A stretch of 64,000 bases of DNA from Prevotella sp. UBA1705 (lineage in GTDB: Bacteria > Bacteroidota > Bacteroidia > Bacteroidales > Bacteroidaceae), in assembly GCA_002317385.1 (NCBI GenBank), contig DCJH01000001.1, positions 4,849-68,848 of the forward strand, written 5' to 3'. Shown in pieces: positions 42,581-52,459 of this stretch; the stretch's first letter is position 1; every line of letters begins with the position of its first letter. The position numbers and the translations under genes are program-made. The notes beneath the pieces were generated by a model, which saw only the letters and a list, made by a program, of their open reading frames with translations, did not search any database and was not told where the DNA came from.

Positions 42581-45500
42581 ATGAAGATCAGTTACAAGAA
42601 ATCATCCTCAAGGCGTATGCTCCTGATGATGGCGATGGCAACCGGCGCAAGCCTCATGCCACAGACATCGTTGGCTGAGCCTGCCGTTCAGACGGTTCAG
42701 CAGCAGAAAAGTATCACGGGCAAGGTGGTTGATGCCAATGGCGAGCCAATCATTGGCGCCACGGTGCGCGTAAAGGGTACGAAGATTGCCACCATCACCG
42801 ATATTGATGGTAACTTTTCGCTCTCTGCCCCCGAGGGATCGACCGTGGAAATCTCCTATGTGGGCTACACTCCACAGACGGCCCGCCTCACCTCTGGCGT
42901 GCGCGTAACCATCCAGGAAGACTCCAAGACCCTCGGCGACGTAGTGGTTGTGGGTTACGGTACGATGCGCAAGAAAGACCTCACCGGCTCGGTGGTACAG
43001 ATTGACCCCAGTAAGATTGCCGACCAAAACCCTGCCAGCGTGCAGGATGTGCTGCGCGGCACACCGGGTTTGCAGATTGGTTACAACACCTCGGCCAAGG
43101 GCGGCGGTTCCATCCAGCTGCGTGGTCAGAACTCTCTCTATACCAGTGGTGACCACAACTCACCGCTCATCATCCTCGACGGTATGCAGTTTAACGGTGA
43201 ATTGTCTGAGATCAACCCCGATGATATTGCTCAGATCGACGTGCTGAAGGATGCTTCTTCGGCCGCTGTATATGGTGCGAAGGCTGCCAGCGGTGTGATT
43301 ATCATCACCACCAAGAAGGGTAAGGAAGGCAAACCGGTAATCAATGTGAGCGCCAACCTTGCCGCCGACTCCAAAGCCCAATACCGTCCGGTCTTCGGTG
43401 CCGATGCTTACATGAAGTATCGCGAGGACTGGTTCAAGGCTCAGACCTACGGTTATGATGCTAATGGCAACTGGGGTTACTATGGCGTGAAGAGCGGTGT
43501 GCCCGCCGGATACTACGACCGATATGACAATCTGGCCAAATATGGATTGACAACAGACCAGTGGTCGACCATGGGTGCCAAGACTTTGCAGAGCAATGAG
43601 AGCCTGCAGTCGCTCTATGCACGCCGCATGGGACTCGACGCAGATGCCGCACTCGTGATGCAAAACTATCTCGACGGCAAGTCGTACAACTGGGAGGATG
43701 CCGTGTATCGCACCGGTTTCAACCAGGACTACAACGCCAGCGTATCGGGTGCCAACCAGAAAGTGAACTATTATCTGAGCTTTGGCTATCTGAATAACCA
43801 GGGAGCCATTCAGGGTGACGACTACCACGCCTATCGTTCGAACATGAAAGTGACTGCCGACATTACCGACTGGCTGCAGATGGGCGTCAATGTCAACTTC
43901 CAGGACCGTAGCGATACGTCGCAGCCTGTGCCTCTGGGTGGAAACTATTGGGATGCCAACCAGTTGCGAGAATCACCCTATGAGCTGCGCTGGGACGAGA
44001 ATGGCAACGAACTTCAGTATCCGCGCAGTGGCAATCCGACTAATGGAGGCTACAACTATCACTTCGATCAGCAGTACATCGACCTGGAAAAGGGCTACAC
44101 AGTGCTTAACACCATGTTCAACGCCAAGGTGACCCTGCCCTACGGTTTCACCTATCAGTTCAACATCGCACCTCGCTATCAGTGGTTCTACGACCGCTAT
44201 TTCATGTCGGCAGAGCTGCCCAACAGTGTGCCTTCTACCCGTGGTGTGAATCGCAACTCATCGAAGAGTTTCAACTATTCGCTCAACAACACCCTGACCT
44301 GGGACCGCACCTACGACCGCGTGCACCACTTCACGGTGACCCTTGTGCAGGAGGCTGAGGAGAATCGCTACTGGAGCGACAACATCAGTGCCCGCAATAT
44401 CACGCCGACCGACGTGCTGGGCTTCCACTATACTGCCGGTGCCAACAAGGAACAGAGTTCGTTCTCTACCTACGACACCCACTCTACGGCAGCTGCCTAT
44501 CTGGGTCGTCTGTTCTACGGTTACAAGGATCGGTATATGTTTACCGGTACATTGCGCCGCGACGGATACTCTGCTTTCGGAACCAACAACCCCTGGGCCA
44601 ACTTCTGGTCGGTGGGTGGCAGCTGGGTATTCTCTGAGGAAGAGCCCGTGAAGAAGGCCATGCCTTGGCTCGACTTCGGTAAGCTGAGAGTGTCGTATGG
44701 TACCAATGGTAACCGCTCGCTGAGCGATACCTACCTTGCCCTCTCCGACTTGGCTAACGGTGGACTGTATAGCTATTATAAATATGGTACGACCACACAA
44801 GACGTGCTCAACGCACTCAGCATCAACCGTCTGGGTAACCCCAACCTGGAGTGGGAGAAAACCACCTCTTGGAACATAGGTCTCGACTTCGCAGTTCTTG
44901 GCCAGCGCCTCACCGGTAGCGTCGAGTGGTATTACAAGCGCACCCATGATATGATCATGGCCCAGCGTCTGCCCAGCTTCACTGGTTTCGGAAGCATCAC
45001 CACCAACCTCGGAGAGGTGAACAACAGCGGTTTCGAAATCACGCTGAACTCGCGCAACATTGATACCCAGAACTTCACGTGGAACACCACTCTGGGCTTC
45101 TCTTACAACAAAAACCGTATCAAGCATCTCTATTATGAATACGATGAGAACGGCAAGGAGGTAGACGACACCAGCAACGGATGGTTCATTGGTAAGCCCA
45201 TCGGCGAGATATGGTATTGGAAGACCGATGGAATCTGGCAGGCTAACGAGGCCGACGAAGCTGCTAAGGTGAATCAGAAGCCCGGCGATCCGAAGGTTGT
45301 CAATGTCTATACCGAGGACGACAAGGTGGATGCAGACGGTAATCGCACTCCGGTCTACAACGATAAGGACCGCGTTTACCTCGGAACCACTCAGCCTCCC
45401 ATCTATTGGAACATGCGAAACGACTTTACTTTCTTCAAGAACTTCACGTTCTCGTTCTCCATGTACTCCTATATGGGTCACAAGAGTCTGTCGGGAGCAT

Positions 45501-45853
45501 GGCTCAATGGCGACAACTCCGGCTCTATGTTCACCAATACCTGCAACACATACGCCAAGGAATATTGGACGCCCGATAACCCCACCAACGACTATGGACG
45601 CCTGAACGCACAGGGTCCGTCGGGTGTGACCGGCATCCAGAAGCTCTACAACCGTAACTTCCTGCGTGTAGACAACATCACTTTGGGCTACACTCTGCCT
45701 AAGGCATGGATCAGCAAGCTCAATCTGGAGCGTGTTCATGTAACGGTAGGCGTGCGCAATGCCTTCACAATTGACAACTGGGAGTATGGAGACCCCGAGA
45801 CCGGCGGCTTCTCTAATCGCCAGGTTCAGTTTGGTTTGAATGTAACACTTTAA
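42581..45853 (+). CDS. SusC-like TonB-dependent glycan transporter, second locus
   Basis: A 1090-residue outer-membrane protein. The signal region is long (to about SLAEP, residue 34). The carboxypeptidase-regulatory-like domain follows (GKVVDANGEPIIGATVRVKG), then the TonB-box region (LGDVVVVGYGTMRKKDLTGSV), plug (SPLIILDGMQFNGEL, YGAKAASGVIIITTKKG) and barrel ending VQFGLNVTL. It imports oligosaccharides and is paired with the susD gene 16 bp downstream. Neighbouring PL1 and GH43 genes point to pectin or arabinan as substrate; the specificity itself cannot be read from the sequence. Confidence 0.94.
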   Translation: MKISYKKSSSRRMLLMMAMATGASLMPQTSLAEPAVQTVQQQKSITGKVVDANGEPIIGATVRVKGTKIATITDIDGNFSLSAPEGSTVEISYVGYTPQTARLTSGVRVTIQEDSKTLGDVVVVGYGTMRKKDLTGSVVQIDPSKIADQNPASVQDVLRGTPGLQIGYNTSAKGGGSIQLRGQNSLYTSGDHNSPLIILDGMQFNGELSEINPDDIAQIDVLKDASSAAVYGAKAASGVIIITTKKGKEGKPVINVSANLAADSKAQYRPVFGADAYMKYREDWFKAQTYGYDANGNWGYYGVKSGVPAGYYDRYDNLAKYGLTTDQWSTMGAKTLQSNESLQSLYARRMGLDADAALVMQNYLDGKSYNWEDAVYRTGFNQDYNASVSGANQKVNYYLSFGYLNNQGAIQGDDYHAYRSNMKVTADITDWLQMGVNVNFQDRSDTSQPVPLGGNYWDANQLRESPYELRWDENGNELQYPRSGNPTNGGYNYHFDQQYIDLEKGYTVLNTMFNAKVTLPYGFTYQFNIAPRYQWFYDRYFMSAELPNSVPSTRGVNRNSSKSFNYSLNNTLTWDRTYDRVHHFTVTLVQEAEENRYWSDNISARNITPTDVLGFHYTAGANKEQSSFSTYDTHSTAAAYLGRLFYGYKDRYMFTGTLRRDGYSAFGTNNPWANFWSVGGSWVFSEEEPVKKAMPWLDFGKLRVSYGTNGNRSLSDTYLALSDLANGGLYSYYKYGTTTQDVLNALSINRLGNPNLEWEKTTSWNIGLDFAVLGQRLTGSVEWYYKRTHDMIMAQRLPSFTGFGSITTNLGEVNNSGFEITLNSRNIDTQNFTWNTTLGFSYNKNRIKHLYYEYDENGKEVDDTSNGWFIGKPIGEIWYWKTDGIWQANEADEAAKVNQKPGDPKVVNVYTEDDKVDADGNRTPVYNDKDRVYLGTTQPPIYWNMRNDFTFFKNFTFSFSMYSYMGHKSLSGAWLNGDNSGSMFTNTCNTYAKEYWTPDNPTNDYGRLNAQGPSGVTGIQKLYNRNFLRVDNITLGYTLPKAWISKLNLERVHVTVGVRNAFTIDNWEYGDPETGGFSNRQVQFGLNVTL

Positions 45854-45869
45854 GAAAAGACAATACACA

Positions 45870-47894
45870 ATGAAGACAAATATCAATAAAATATTCCGTA
45901 GCGGGCTGCTTCTTGCCCTTGCAGGCACCATGACCGGATGCTCCAGCGAGTTCCTGGAGCAGGATCCGCTGTCGTTCTATGAGCCGGCTACCACCTATAC
46001 CACAGAGTCGGGTTTGCAGGCCGCTCTGGCACAGTGTGATAAGCAATTGAAGACCTATCGTATCGATGGCAACTGGAACAACGTGGGAATCTCCACCAAC
46101 TACCTCATGTCTGACGTAGGCATGTATGCCAAGACCGATATGGGCGGTGGCTTCCAAGACAACTTCGACGCTAAGCTTACACCTACCTCGGGTATGGCAG
46201 GCGGCGGAGACGGCAACTATATGCAACGCTTCTGGGACCAGGGCTATCAGATGGTGAAGTATGCCAACTCCATCCTCTCCTATGTAGACCAGGTGAAGGG
46301 ACTCTCTGAGGAGACACGCGATGCCTACAAAGGGCGCGCCTATTTCCACCGTGCCTATGCCTATTACAACCTCTGTCTGCAGTTTGGCGATATCCCTTTG
46401 GTAACCAAACTGCTCACCGTGCCTAAGCGCAACTATAGTTCCACCAGCAAGGATGCCATCTTCAGCATGCTGGTTCACGACCTGGAGTTTGCCGTGGCTC
46501 ATGTTCCCGCACAGAGCAAGATGCAGTATGTGGGTCAGGTGAACCAGGAGGCCTGCGAGCATTTGCTGATCAAATGCTACCTCGCTATCGGCGATTACAA
46601 GAAGGCTGAGGATATGGCTACCGACCTGATCAGTAACCATGGTCTGAAATTGATGACCGATCCTTTCGGCACCTGGCAGCCGTCGGGCAACGAAAAGACT
46701 TGGAAAGTGACCCGCAACGTGGTGTGGGACCTGCACCGCACGCCCAACATCGCCAATCCCGTCAACAAGGAAACCATCATGATGATTGTGAACTCCAACG
46801 ACCAGGACTTCGCAACCTACAACGTGATGCGTGCCTGCTTCCCCCATTGGAGCAACAGCGTTATCCGTGATCCTCACGGCATGGCAACCCCGGGTAATAA
46901 TATCGCCCGCAACAATGGTAGCTACAACGACACCCTCGACTGGGTGCGTGTGGCCGGACGAGGTATTGCACTGAACCGCACTTCATACTTCTACAACAAG
47001 ACTATATGGAACTACGACGGTGAGACCGACTGGCAAGACCTGCGCCATAACCGCGAGGTGGGCAACTGGATGGAGATGGAGGACTTCAAGTATAATAACC
47101 CGAAGTCAACCTGCTACGGTCAGAACTATCAGCTCTATGCCGCTCAAGACTACACAGACGCCAACGGTAAAGTGCTCGTTCACAAGGGCGACATCCTCTG
47201 CTCAGATACCATTCGCAGCTGGTATCCCACGCCACTCTATCAGCTCTACATCCTCGACCAGCCCAATGAGGACAACCTCGGTGCCAATCAGTTCCAGGGA
47301 GCTTCTGGCAAGGGCGCCAATGGCGACATGTATCTGTTCCGTCTGGCCGAGACCTACCTGCTTCGTGCTGAGGCCAAGTTCTATCAGGGCAATGCAGCCG
47401 GCGCAGCCGAAGACGTGAATGCCGTGCGCCGTCGTGCCAATGCCAAGAAGATGTTTACCACCGTAACCATCGGCGACATCATGGCCGAGCGTGCCCGTGA
47501 GCTCTACCTCGAGGAGTTCCGCCAGGCCGAGATGGCCCGAGTCTCTTGGTGTCTGGCCCGCAGTGGCAAGACCGACGAGTGGGGCAACCACTATGATCTC
47601 AACACTTGGGATAAGCAGGAGGGTACCGACCTCCAGGGCGGTAGCTACTGGTATCGTCGCTGCGTCACCTATAACGTGTTCAATCATCCTTACGGAAAGG
47701 GTCAGCAGGGTAATCAGACCTTCGAGTATAAGATTAATAAGCACAACCTGTTCTGGCCCATCCCCAACTCTGCCATTACGGCCAACAACCGTGGTCAGCT
47801 GCGCCAGAACTTCGGTTACGACGGTTACGACGCAAGCATCGCCATGTGGGACAACTGGCAGGATGCCGTTGCCGACGAAGACGTAACCCAGTAA
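45870..47894 (+). CDS. SusD-like outer-membrane glycan-binding lipoprotein, second locus
   Basis: A 674-residue lipoprotein (signal ends MTGC, Cys 24, followed by SSEFLEQDPLS). SusD features are clear: an early EFLEQDPLSFYEPATTY, helices with GRAYFHRAYAYYNLCLQFGDIP, and MYLFRLAETYLLRAEAKFYQ with ERARELYLEEFRQAEMARV near the end. It binds the glycan and closes the SusC channel. It is the second gene of the operon and is followed by a terminator. Confidence 0.94.
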   Translation: MKTNINKIFRSGLLLALAGTMTGCSSEFLEQDPLSFYEPATTYTTESGLQAALAQCDKQLKTYRIDGNWNNVGISTNYLMSDVGMYAKTDMGGGFQDNFDAKLTPTSGMAGGGDGNYMQRFWDQGYQMVKYANSILSYVDQVKGLSEETRDAYKGRAYFHRAYAYYNLCLQFGDIPLVTKLLTVPKRNYSSTSKDAIFSMLVHDLEFAVAHVPAQSKMQYVGQVNQEACEHLLIKCYLAIGDYKKAEDMATDLISNHGLKLMTDPFGTWQPSGNEKTWKVTRNVVWDLHRTPNIANPVNKETIMMIVNSNDQDFATYNVMRACFPHWSNSVIRDPHGMATPGNNIARNNGSYNDTLDWVRVAGRGIALNRTSYFYNKTIWNYDGETDWQDLRHNREVGNWMEMEDFKYNNPKSTCYGQNYQLYAAQDYTDANGKVLVHKGDILCSDTIRSWYPTPLYQLYILDQPNEDNLGANQFQGASGKGANGDMYLFRLAETYLLRAEAKFYQGNAAGAAEDVNAVRRRANAKKMFTTVTIGDIMAERARELYLEEFRQAEMARVSWCLARSGKTDEWGNHYDLNTWDKQEGTDLQGGSYWYRRCVTYNVFNHPYGKGQQGNQTFEYKINKHNLFWPIPNSAITANNRGQLRQNFGYDGYDASIAMWDNWQDAVADEDVTQ

Positions 47895-47948
47895 TTCAGG
47901 ATAATCCATAGCACTTCGGGGCGTCGGCCCCGGTGTTCCTTCAATCCT

Positions 47949-47994
47949 TCCCTGCCCATCTTGCGGATAACACCGCTCGATAGGCAGGGATTTT
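47949..47994 (+). terminator. Terminator of the second susCD operon
   Basis: An 8-bp outer stem TCCCTGCC/GGCAGGGA (47949-47956 with 47983-47990) carries a small inner GCGG/CCGC hairpin and is followed by TTTTCG. Confidence 0.7.
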
Positions 47995-48017
47995 CGTGCT
48001 CGTTGGCGAGGGCTGGG

Positions 48018-48060
48018 CGGCCTCTCCCCATGCCCCTCCCTCGAAGAGGGGGGAGAATAA
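48018..48060. repeat. Intergenic repeat module A, copy e
   Basis: C-rich CCTCTCCCCATGCCCCTCC and its G-rich complement-like right half. A related phrase GTATGGCGATTGTATAGCAG follows at about 48088, but the module B palindrome is missing. Confidence 0.7.
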
Positions 48061-48209
48061 TGACTGAATATCAGGATTTCCCGCGCTGTATGGCGATTGT
48101 ATAGCAGCACCATGGTCCTGCGTAGGAGGGACAATGTCGGATAGGACGCAATATAAGGTAAAAGCAGGGGAGATGGAGACAGTTTTCTATCAATATTGAT
48201 ACGTTTTGC

Positions 48210-48292
48210 AATAACTACCTAATCCACTTGCGATAAGGTAATAATCACGGGAGGATTAGTACCTAAACACGCGACGATTAGTACCTTATGGC
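48210..48292. repeat. 22-bp tandem array, copy 5
   Basis: Units begin at 48210, 48232, 48254 and 48276 with an exact 22-bp period; the last two start GATTAGTACC. It lies upstream of the GH43 promoter, after a purine-rich spacer. Confidence 0.85.
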
Positions 48293-48356
48293 AGAGAGGG
48301 GAAGGGGAGAGGGAAGGGGGACGGGGGGAGGGGGAGAAGAAAAAAGAGGGAGGATG

Positions 48357-48388
48357 TTTGGTGGAATGGGTAAAAAGGCGTAAATTTG
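48357..48388 (+). promoter_or_regulatory. Promoter of the GH43 gene
   Basis: TTTG (48357-48360), a 20-bp gap and TAAATTTG (48381-48388). Transcription would start near 48395, which rules out the upstream ATG at 48386. Confidence 0.75.
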
Positions 48389-48424
48389 AGGATATTGATG
48401 AAGAACAAAACAATATTTGAACGC

Positions 48425-49414
48425 ATGATAAGCATGAGACTCTTGATGACGGGCGTGGCGCTCATGGCCGCGATAGGACTGCATGCCGAGCGACCCATGA
48501 AGGTACGCACGCTGCCGATGGACTCCATCAGGCTGAGCGATCCGTTTATTCTGGCCGACTCGGTGACGCACCAATATTATATGACGGGCACCGGCGGACG
48601 GATGTGGAAAAGTCGCGACCTGAAGATGTGGACGGGGCCGTATGACGTGGTGGACATCGATTCTACCTCGTGGATGGGACCGAAGCCGATGATCTGGGCG
48701 GCTGAGCTGCACCCGTACAAGGGCAGATACTATTATTTTGCAACGTTTACCAATCAGGCGGTGAAGATAGACACGGTGCGCGGCAACGTCATTGAGCGAC
48801 GTGCTTCGCAGGTGCTGGTGAGCGACTTTCCCGATGGGCCGTATCGGCTTTTCGGCGATGCCACCTATCTTCCGGTCAACCGTCCAACGCTCGACGGCAC
48901 GTTCTGGATTGACCGCGACCGCCGGCCCTACATGGTGTTTTGCGGCGAATGGCTGGCCAACTGGAACGGAACGATGGAGAAAATCAGATTGAAAGACGAC
49001 CTGAGCGGTACCATCGGTGAGCCGAAGGTGCTGTTCCGTGCGTTCGATTCGCCCTGGAGCCGGGAACGCGAAAACGGCAAGGTGGGGCCCAACAAGGTGA
49101 CCGACGGGCCTTATCTCTTCCGCACCGCCACTGGAAGGCTGGGCATGATCTGGACGTCGTGGGTCTACAATGTCTACACGCAGGGTGTGGCCTACTCGAC
49201 AAGTGGCACACTCGACGGGCCGTGGGAACAGCAGGCGGAGCCCATCACGCCGCCTAACTACGGGCATGGCATGCTTTTCCGCGATTTCAGCGGGCGGCTG
49301 CTCATGTCGGTCCACAGCCATAAGGACGTGAACGGAGTGTATATTCGCGTGCCCCATCTGTTCCGGATTGACCTCAGCGGCGACCGACTGAAGGTGGGCG
49401 AAAGGATTGATTAG
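48425..49414 (+). CDS. Glycoside hydrolase family 43-like exported enzyme
   Basis: A 329-residue protein from the ATG at 48425 (48434 is also possible) with a signal peptide ending GLHAE. It has the five-bladed beta-propeller pattern of GH43: IRLSDPFILADS (catalytic-base Asp), YYMTGTGGRMWKSRDLKMW, MIWAAELHPYKGRYYYF, GTFWIDRDRRPYMVFCGEW and VTDGPYLF. Each blade carries the W-x-S/Y and D-G-x turn typical of the family. GH43 enzymes are arabinanases, arabinofuranosidases or xylosidases; the type is not clear. It follows the PL1-SusCD locus but has its own promoter. Confidence 0.85.
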   Translation: MISMRLLMTGVALMAAIGLHAERPMKVRTLPMDSIRLSDPFILADSVTHQYYMTGTGGRMWKSRDLKMWTGPYDVVDIDSTSWMGPKPMIWAAELHPYKGRYYYFATFTNQAVKIDTVRGNVIERRASQVLVSDFPDGPYRLFGDATYLPVNRPTLDGTFWIDRDRRPYMVFCGEWLANWNGTMEKIRLKDDLSGTIGEPKVLFRAFDSPWSRERENGKVGPNKVTDGPYLFRTATGRLGMIWTSWVYNVYTQGVAYSTSGTLDGPWEQQAEPITPPNYGHGMLFRDFSGRLLMSVHSHKDVNGVYIRVPHLFRIDLSGDRLKVGERID

Positions 49415-49418
49415 CCTG

Positions 49419-49733
49419 ATGGCACAGAAGTTTATCATCACTCGTCGGGGCATCTTGCGGCTGGGCAACGTGGCGATGCACCGCGATTTGCTACAGCATG
49501 GCGACCAGTGCATGGGCGGCGGATTCTGGCGTTTCGACCCCGTGTCGATGCGGCTGGTGCTCAGCGGTCGGTCTTACGACTTCGGAGAGCCGATGTGGGA
49601 GTGGCTCATCGACAGCCAGCAGTCGCTCAAAGTGCCCCACGACTGGCAGGGACTGCGCATTGTCTATGTGCCCGACGGCCCGTCGGAACCCCATTTCGGG
49701 GTGAGCGATGCGTTGAGAATAGACTATATTTAA
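49419..49733 (+). CDS. Conserved hypothetical protein of about 104 residues
   Basis: Starts MAQKFIITRRGILRLGNV, 4 bp after the GH43 stop. The ATG at 49419 is used because the longer frame starts with TTG inside the GH43 stop region. It is polar, with no signal peptide or membrane helix. WRFDPVSMRLVLSGRSYDFG and IVYVPDGPSEPHFG suggest a small beta-rich domain. No family is recognised. It may be co-transcribed with the DIP1984-family gene 24 bp downstream. Confidence 0.6.
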   Translation: MAQKFIITRRGILRLGNVAMHRDLLQHGDQCMGGGFWRFDPVSMRLVLSGRSYDFGEPMWEWLIDSQQSLKVPHDWQGLRIVYVPDGPSEPHFGVSDALRIDYI

Positions 49734-49757
49734 CAACCATTTCATCATATCATATAC

Positions 49758-50213
49758 ATGAAACTTGCAGAAGCATTGGCCATCCGGAAGGATGTGCAGA
49801 AGAAGATAGAGCAGCTGAGAGGCCGACTGGTGAACAACGTAAGGGTGCAGGAGGGTGACGAGCCGGCCGAGCACCCGCAGGAACTGATGCAGGAACTCAA
49901 CGGCTGCCTCACCCAGTTGGAGCGGCTCATCTACCAGATCAACCGCACAAACATGCACACTGAGAGCGAGGGCAAGACTCTCACGGAGCTCATGGCCGAG
50001 CGCGACGTGCTGTCGCTGCGCATCGCTGCCCTGCGCGATGTATTCAACAGGGCGTCGGAATCGCAGGAGCGCTATAGCCGATCAGAGATTAAAGTGGTGA
50101 CGACCGTAGACATTAAGGCCCTCGGTAGGGAGATAGACGGGTGGTCGAAGCAGCTCCGCGAGCTCGACATCCGCATCCAGGCCTTGAACTTCTCTACCGA
50201 TCTGGAGGAGTAA
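49758..50213 (+). CDS. DIP1984 / septicolysin-like family protein
   Basis: A 151-residue, nearly all-helical cytoplasmic protein: MKLAEALAIRKDVQKKIEQL, ELNGCLTQLERLIYQINRTN, LTELMAERDVLSLRIAALRD and GREIDGWSKQLRELDIRIQ. This matches the DIP1984 family (also called septicolysin family) of unknown function, often with coiled coils. No export signal is present, so a toxin role is not supported here. Confidence 0.8.
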   Translation: MKLAEALAIRKDVQKKIEQLRGRLVNNVRVQEGDEPAEHPQELMQELNGCLTQLERLIYQINRTNMHTESEGKTLTELMAERDVLSLRIAALRDVFNRASESQERYSRSEIKVVTTVDIKALGREIDGWSKQLRELDIRIQALNFSTDLEE

Positions 50214-50652
50214 GAGAGAGTCTAAGGTGTAGTCGTTCCGCTTCGGGTGTGAGCTAAAAACTATTGCGGTAGTCAGTGTCGGGGTCCTGACGGCGTTCAA
50301 ATCGCCATTCCTTTACGGTGCAAGACCCAGCATATCTACCGCACGTCGCATGATGCACATCGCAATTTGCAGTACCATTAGCTGACCGAGGAGGACGATG
50401 AGGGTGGGAAGAATGGGGAATTTTGAATGATGAATGGGGAGTGTGGAGTGACGAATGGGGGGCTGATGGAATGACGAATTTGGAGTGATTCGTTGAAAAA
50501 GAAGAGATGAAATGAGGAGAGAAGAGCGTTTTTCTTCTTTCGGATGGTATGAAAAACGCACGGGAAAGACTCCCGAAACACTTAGGCAGTGTGTGGAATG
50601 AATCGATCTTCTTGATGAGAACCATCACTCGTGCCTGCTCCCATTCGGCGGG
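50214..50652. other. Intergenic region with degenerate GAATGGGGA repeats
   Basis: Short units such as GAATGGGGA, GACGAATGGGG and GACGAATTTGGAGTG recur between about 50410 and 50490. No gene was found here. Confidence 0.4.
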
Positions 50653-50681
50653 GCGGACATGCACGGGGCATGTCCCTACTG
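50653..50681. repeat. Solitary module B palindrome
   Basis: A GCGGACATGC arm, ACGGG loop and GCATGTCCCTACTG arm, with no inverted partner nearby. Confidence 0.75.
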
Positions 50682-50788
50682 AGCGATGGCCATAGGAAAA
50701 CTCCTTTTGCCCTGCGGCTCTGCGTGGGGAAAGTCATCAAAAAAGGTGGAGATTTGAGCAAGAACTCTACGAGCCGGGTAGCTCCACT

Positions 50789-51607
50789 CTATTTTCTCAA
50801 TTCCCAGAAGGCTACCGCTGCGGCTGCCGCCACATTGAGTGAGTCGACGCCGTGGGCCATCGGGATGCGTACCACATAGTCGGTCGAGGCGATGGTGTCG
50901 TGGGGGAGGCCGTCGCCCTCGGTGCCCATCACGAGGGCCAGGCGCGGTTCACGCTTCAGCTCGGGCGCGTCGAGAGGAATGGATTTGTCGGTGAGCGCCA
51001 TGGCCACGGTGCGGAATCCGAGGTTGCGGAGGTGGCCGAATGGGTCGCCGGGGGCGTTATCGGGCGCATCGAGCCACGTCCATGGCACGAGAAACACACT
51101 GCCCATCGACACACGGATGGCCCTGCGGTTCAGCGGGTCGCAGGCGTTTCGGGTGACGAGCACGCCGTCGATGCCCAGTGCGGCGGCCGAGCGGAAGATG
51201 GCGCCGATATTGGTTGTGTCGACCACGCCATCGATCACGACCACCCGTGAGGCCTTGTCGCACACCTCCTCAACCGTGGGCAGCTGTGGCCTGCGCATGG
51301 CGCAGAGCACTCCTCGCGTGAGGGTATAGCCCGTGAGCTGGGCCAGCAGGTCGCGCTCGCCGGTGTAGACGGGAATGTCGCCACACTGCGCAATGATGTC
51401 GGCAGCGTCGCCCTCGATGTGGCGTCGCTCACAGAGCAGCGACAGAGGAGCGTATCCCGAGGCCATGGCCACGCGGATAACCTTGGGGCTTTCCACGATG
51501 ATCACGCCCTCGTCGGGATGGAGTCGGTTGCGCAACTGGTGGTCGGTGAGGCGGCTGAACACCTCCACACCGGGATGGTCGAGGGTAGAAATAGAGACGA
51601 TGGGCAT
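50789..51607 (-). CDS. SpoU/TrmH-family RNA 2'-O-methyltransferase
   Basis: A 272-residue SPOUT methyltransferase. An N-terminal substrate-binding part (GVIIVESPKVIRVAMASGY) precedes the knotted domain with the three SpoU motifs: DTTNIGAIFRSAAALGIDGVL (motif 1, with Asn and Arg), LALVMGTEGDGLP (motif 2) and MAHGVDSLNVAAAAAVAF (motif 3); these are cited as regions. It methylates rRNA or tRNA ribose using S-adenosylmethionine. The exact nucleotide is not predictable. Single-gene unit with TACCTTTG at 51650-51643 on the minus strand. Confidence 0.9.
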   Translation of the reverse strand: MPIVSISTLDHPGVEVFSRLTDHQLRNRLHPDEGVIIVESPKVIRVAMASGYAPLSLLCERRHIEGDAADIIAQCGDIPVYTGERDLLAQLTGYTLTRGVLCAMRRPQLPTVEEVCDKASRVVVIDGVVDTTNIGAIFRSAAALGIDGVLVTRNACDPLNRRAIRVSMGSVFLVPWTWLDAPDNAPGDPFGHLRNLGFRTVAMALTDKSIPLDAPELKREPRLALVMGTEGDGLPHDTIASTDYVVRIPMAHGVDSLNVAAAAAVAFWELRK

Positions 51608-51708
51608 GCGGCGAATCTGTGTTTATGCGGTTTTGTGATGTACAAAGGTAGTGATTAAATCTTAGAAATGGGTGGGGGAGAAGAGAAAATAACAGCCTGT
51701 TCTTCTGG

Positions 51709-52178
51709 CTCTCACAGCCTCTCCCCCTTGCCCCTCCCCCGAAGGGAGGGGAGTAATATGACCGAATCACCCTCTGTCCCATCCCGCATGGCGGGTGCAT
51801 AGTAGGGACATGCCCCGTGCATGTCCGCACCGCCGGAGGGCAAGACACACCTGTTCTTTCTGACATAACAACAGAATCCTTTGTCATAACAACATATTTT
51901 TCTATCCTATCTTTAGGACATAAGGACAGAAACCTTATCATAAGGACATATGATTTTTAAGACATAAAGACATAAAAACATATTAATAAAATCACCAACA
52001 GGGTAATCTGCATGTCATTGTGAAACGCGGAGCGTTTCTTTTGTCATGGGAGGAGAGGCAGGACAATATGTCATTATGATAAGATATTTGTCCTTATGTT
52101 ATCATAAAAAATAGGATATGCCATGCCTGGTATTATGCCCTCCGGAGGTGCGGACATGCACGGGGCATGTCCCTACTG
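51709..52178. repeat. Module A plus a 378-bp element with long terminal inverted repeats
   Basis: Module A (51709-51760) precedes an element bounded by module B plus its CGCCGGAGGGC extension. The ends, at about 51801-51841 and 52137-52177, are inverted repeats of 41 bp with one mismatch. The AT-rich interior contains many GACATAA/TTATGTC words and a 7-bp hairpin GAAACGC/GCGTTTC, but no ORF. Its look is that of a non-autonomous mobile element. Confidence 0.75.
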
Positions 52179-52237
52179 AGCGGTTGTGTAACTCGACATA
52201 GCTCTTTGATAATCAGGGCAGATAGATATGGCGCTGA

Positions 52238-52321
52238 AAAAAGGTACTAATCGTGCGAGGATTAGTACCTAAACGCGTCGCGATAAGTACCTTAAGGCGG
52301 GACGATAAGGTAGAGATCGCC
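52238..52321. repeat. 22-bp tandem array, copy 6
   Basis: Units begin at 52238, 52260, 52282 and 52304 with an exact 22-bp period (GGTACTAATC, GATTAGTACC, GATAAGTACC, GATAAGGTAG). Confidence 0.85.
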
Positions 52322-52459
52322 AAGGGTGGAGATAGGGATGGCTGGGAGAGGGGGATTTTGATCCAGTCATAGAGCCATGCAGAGGACTTGTTTCTACTGG
52401 GTATCAACCATGCGGCGGCTGTCTGCGCAGGGGCTTTCTGCGAGGGAAGGCATGGGGCG

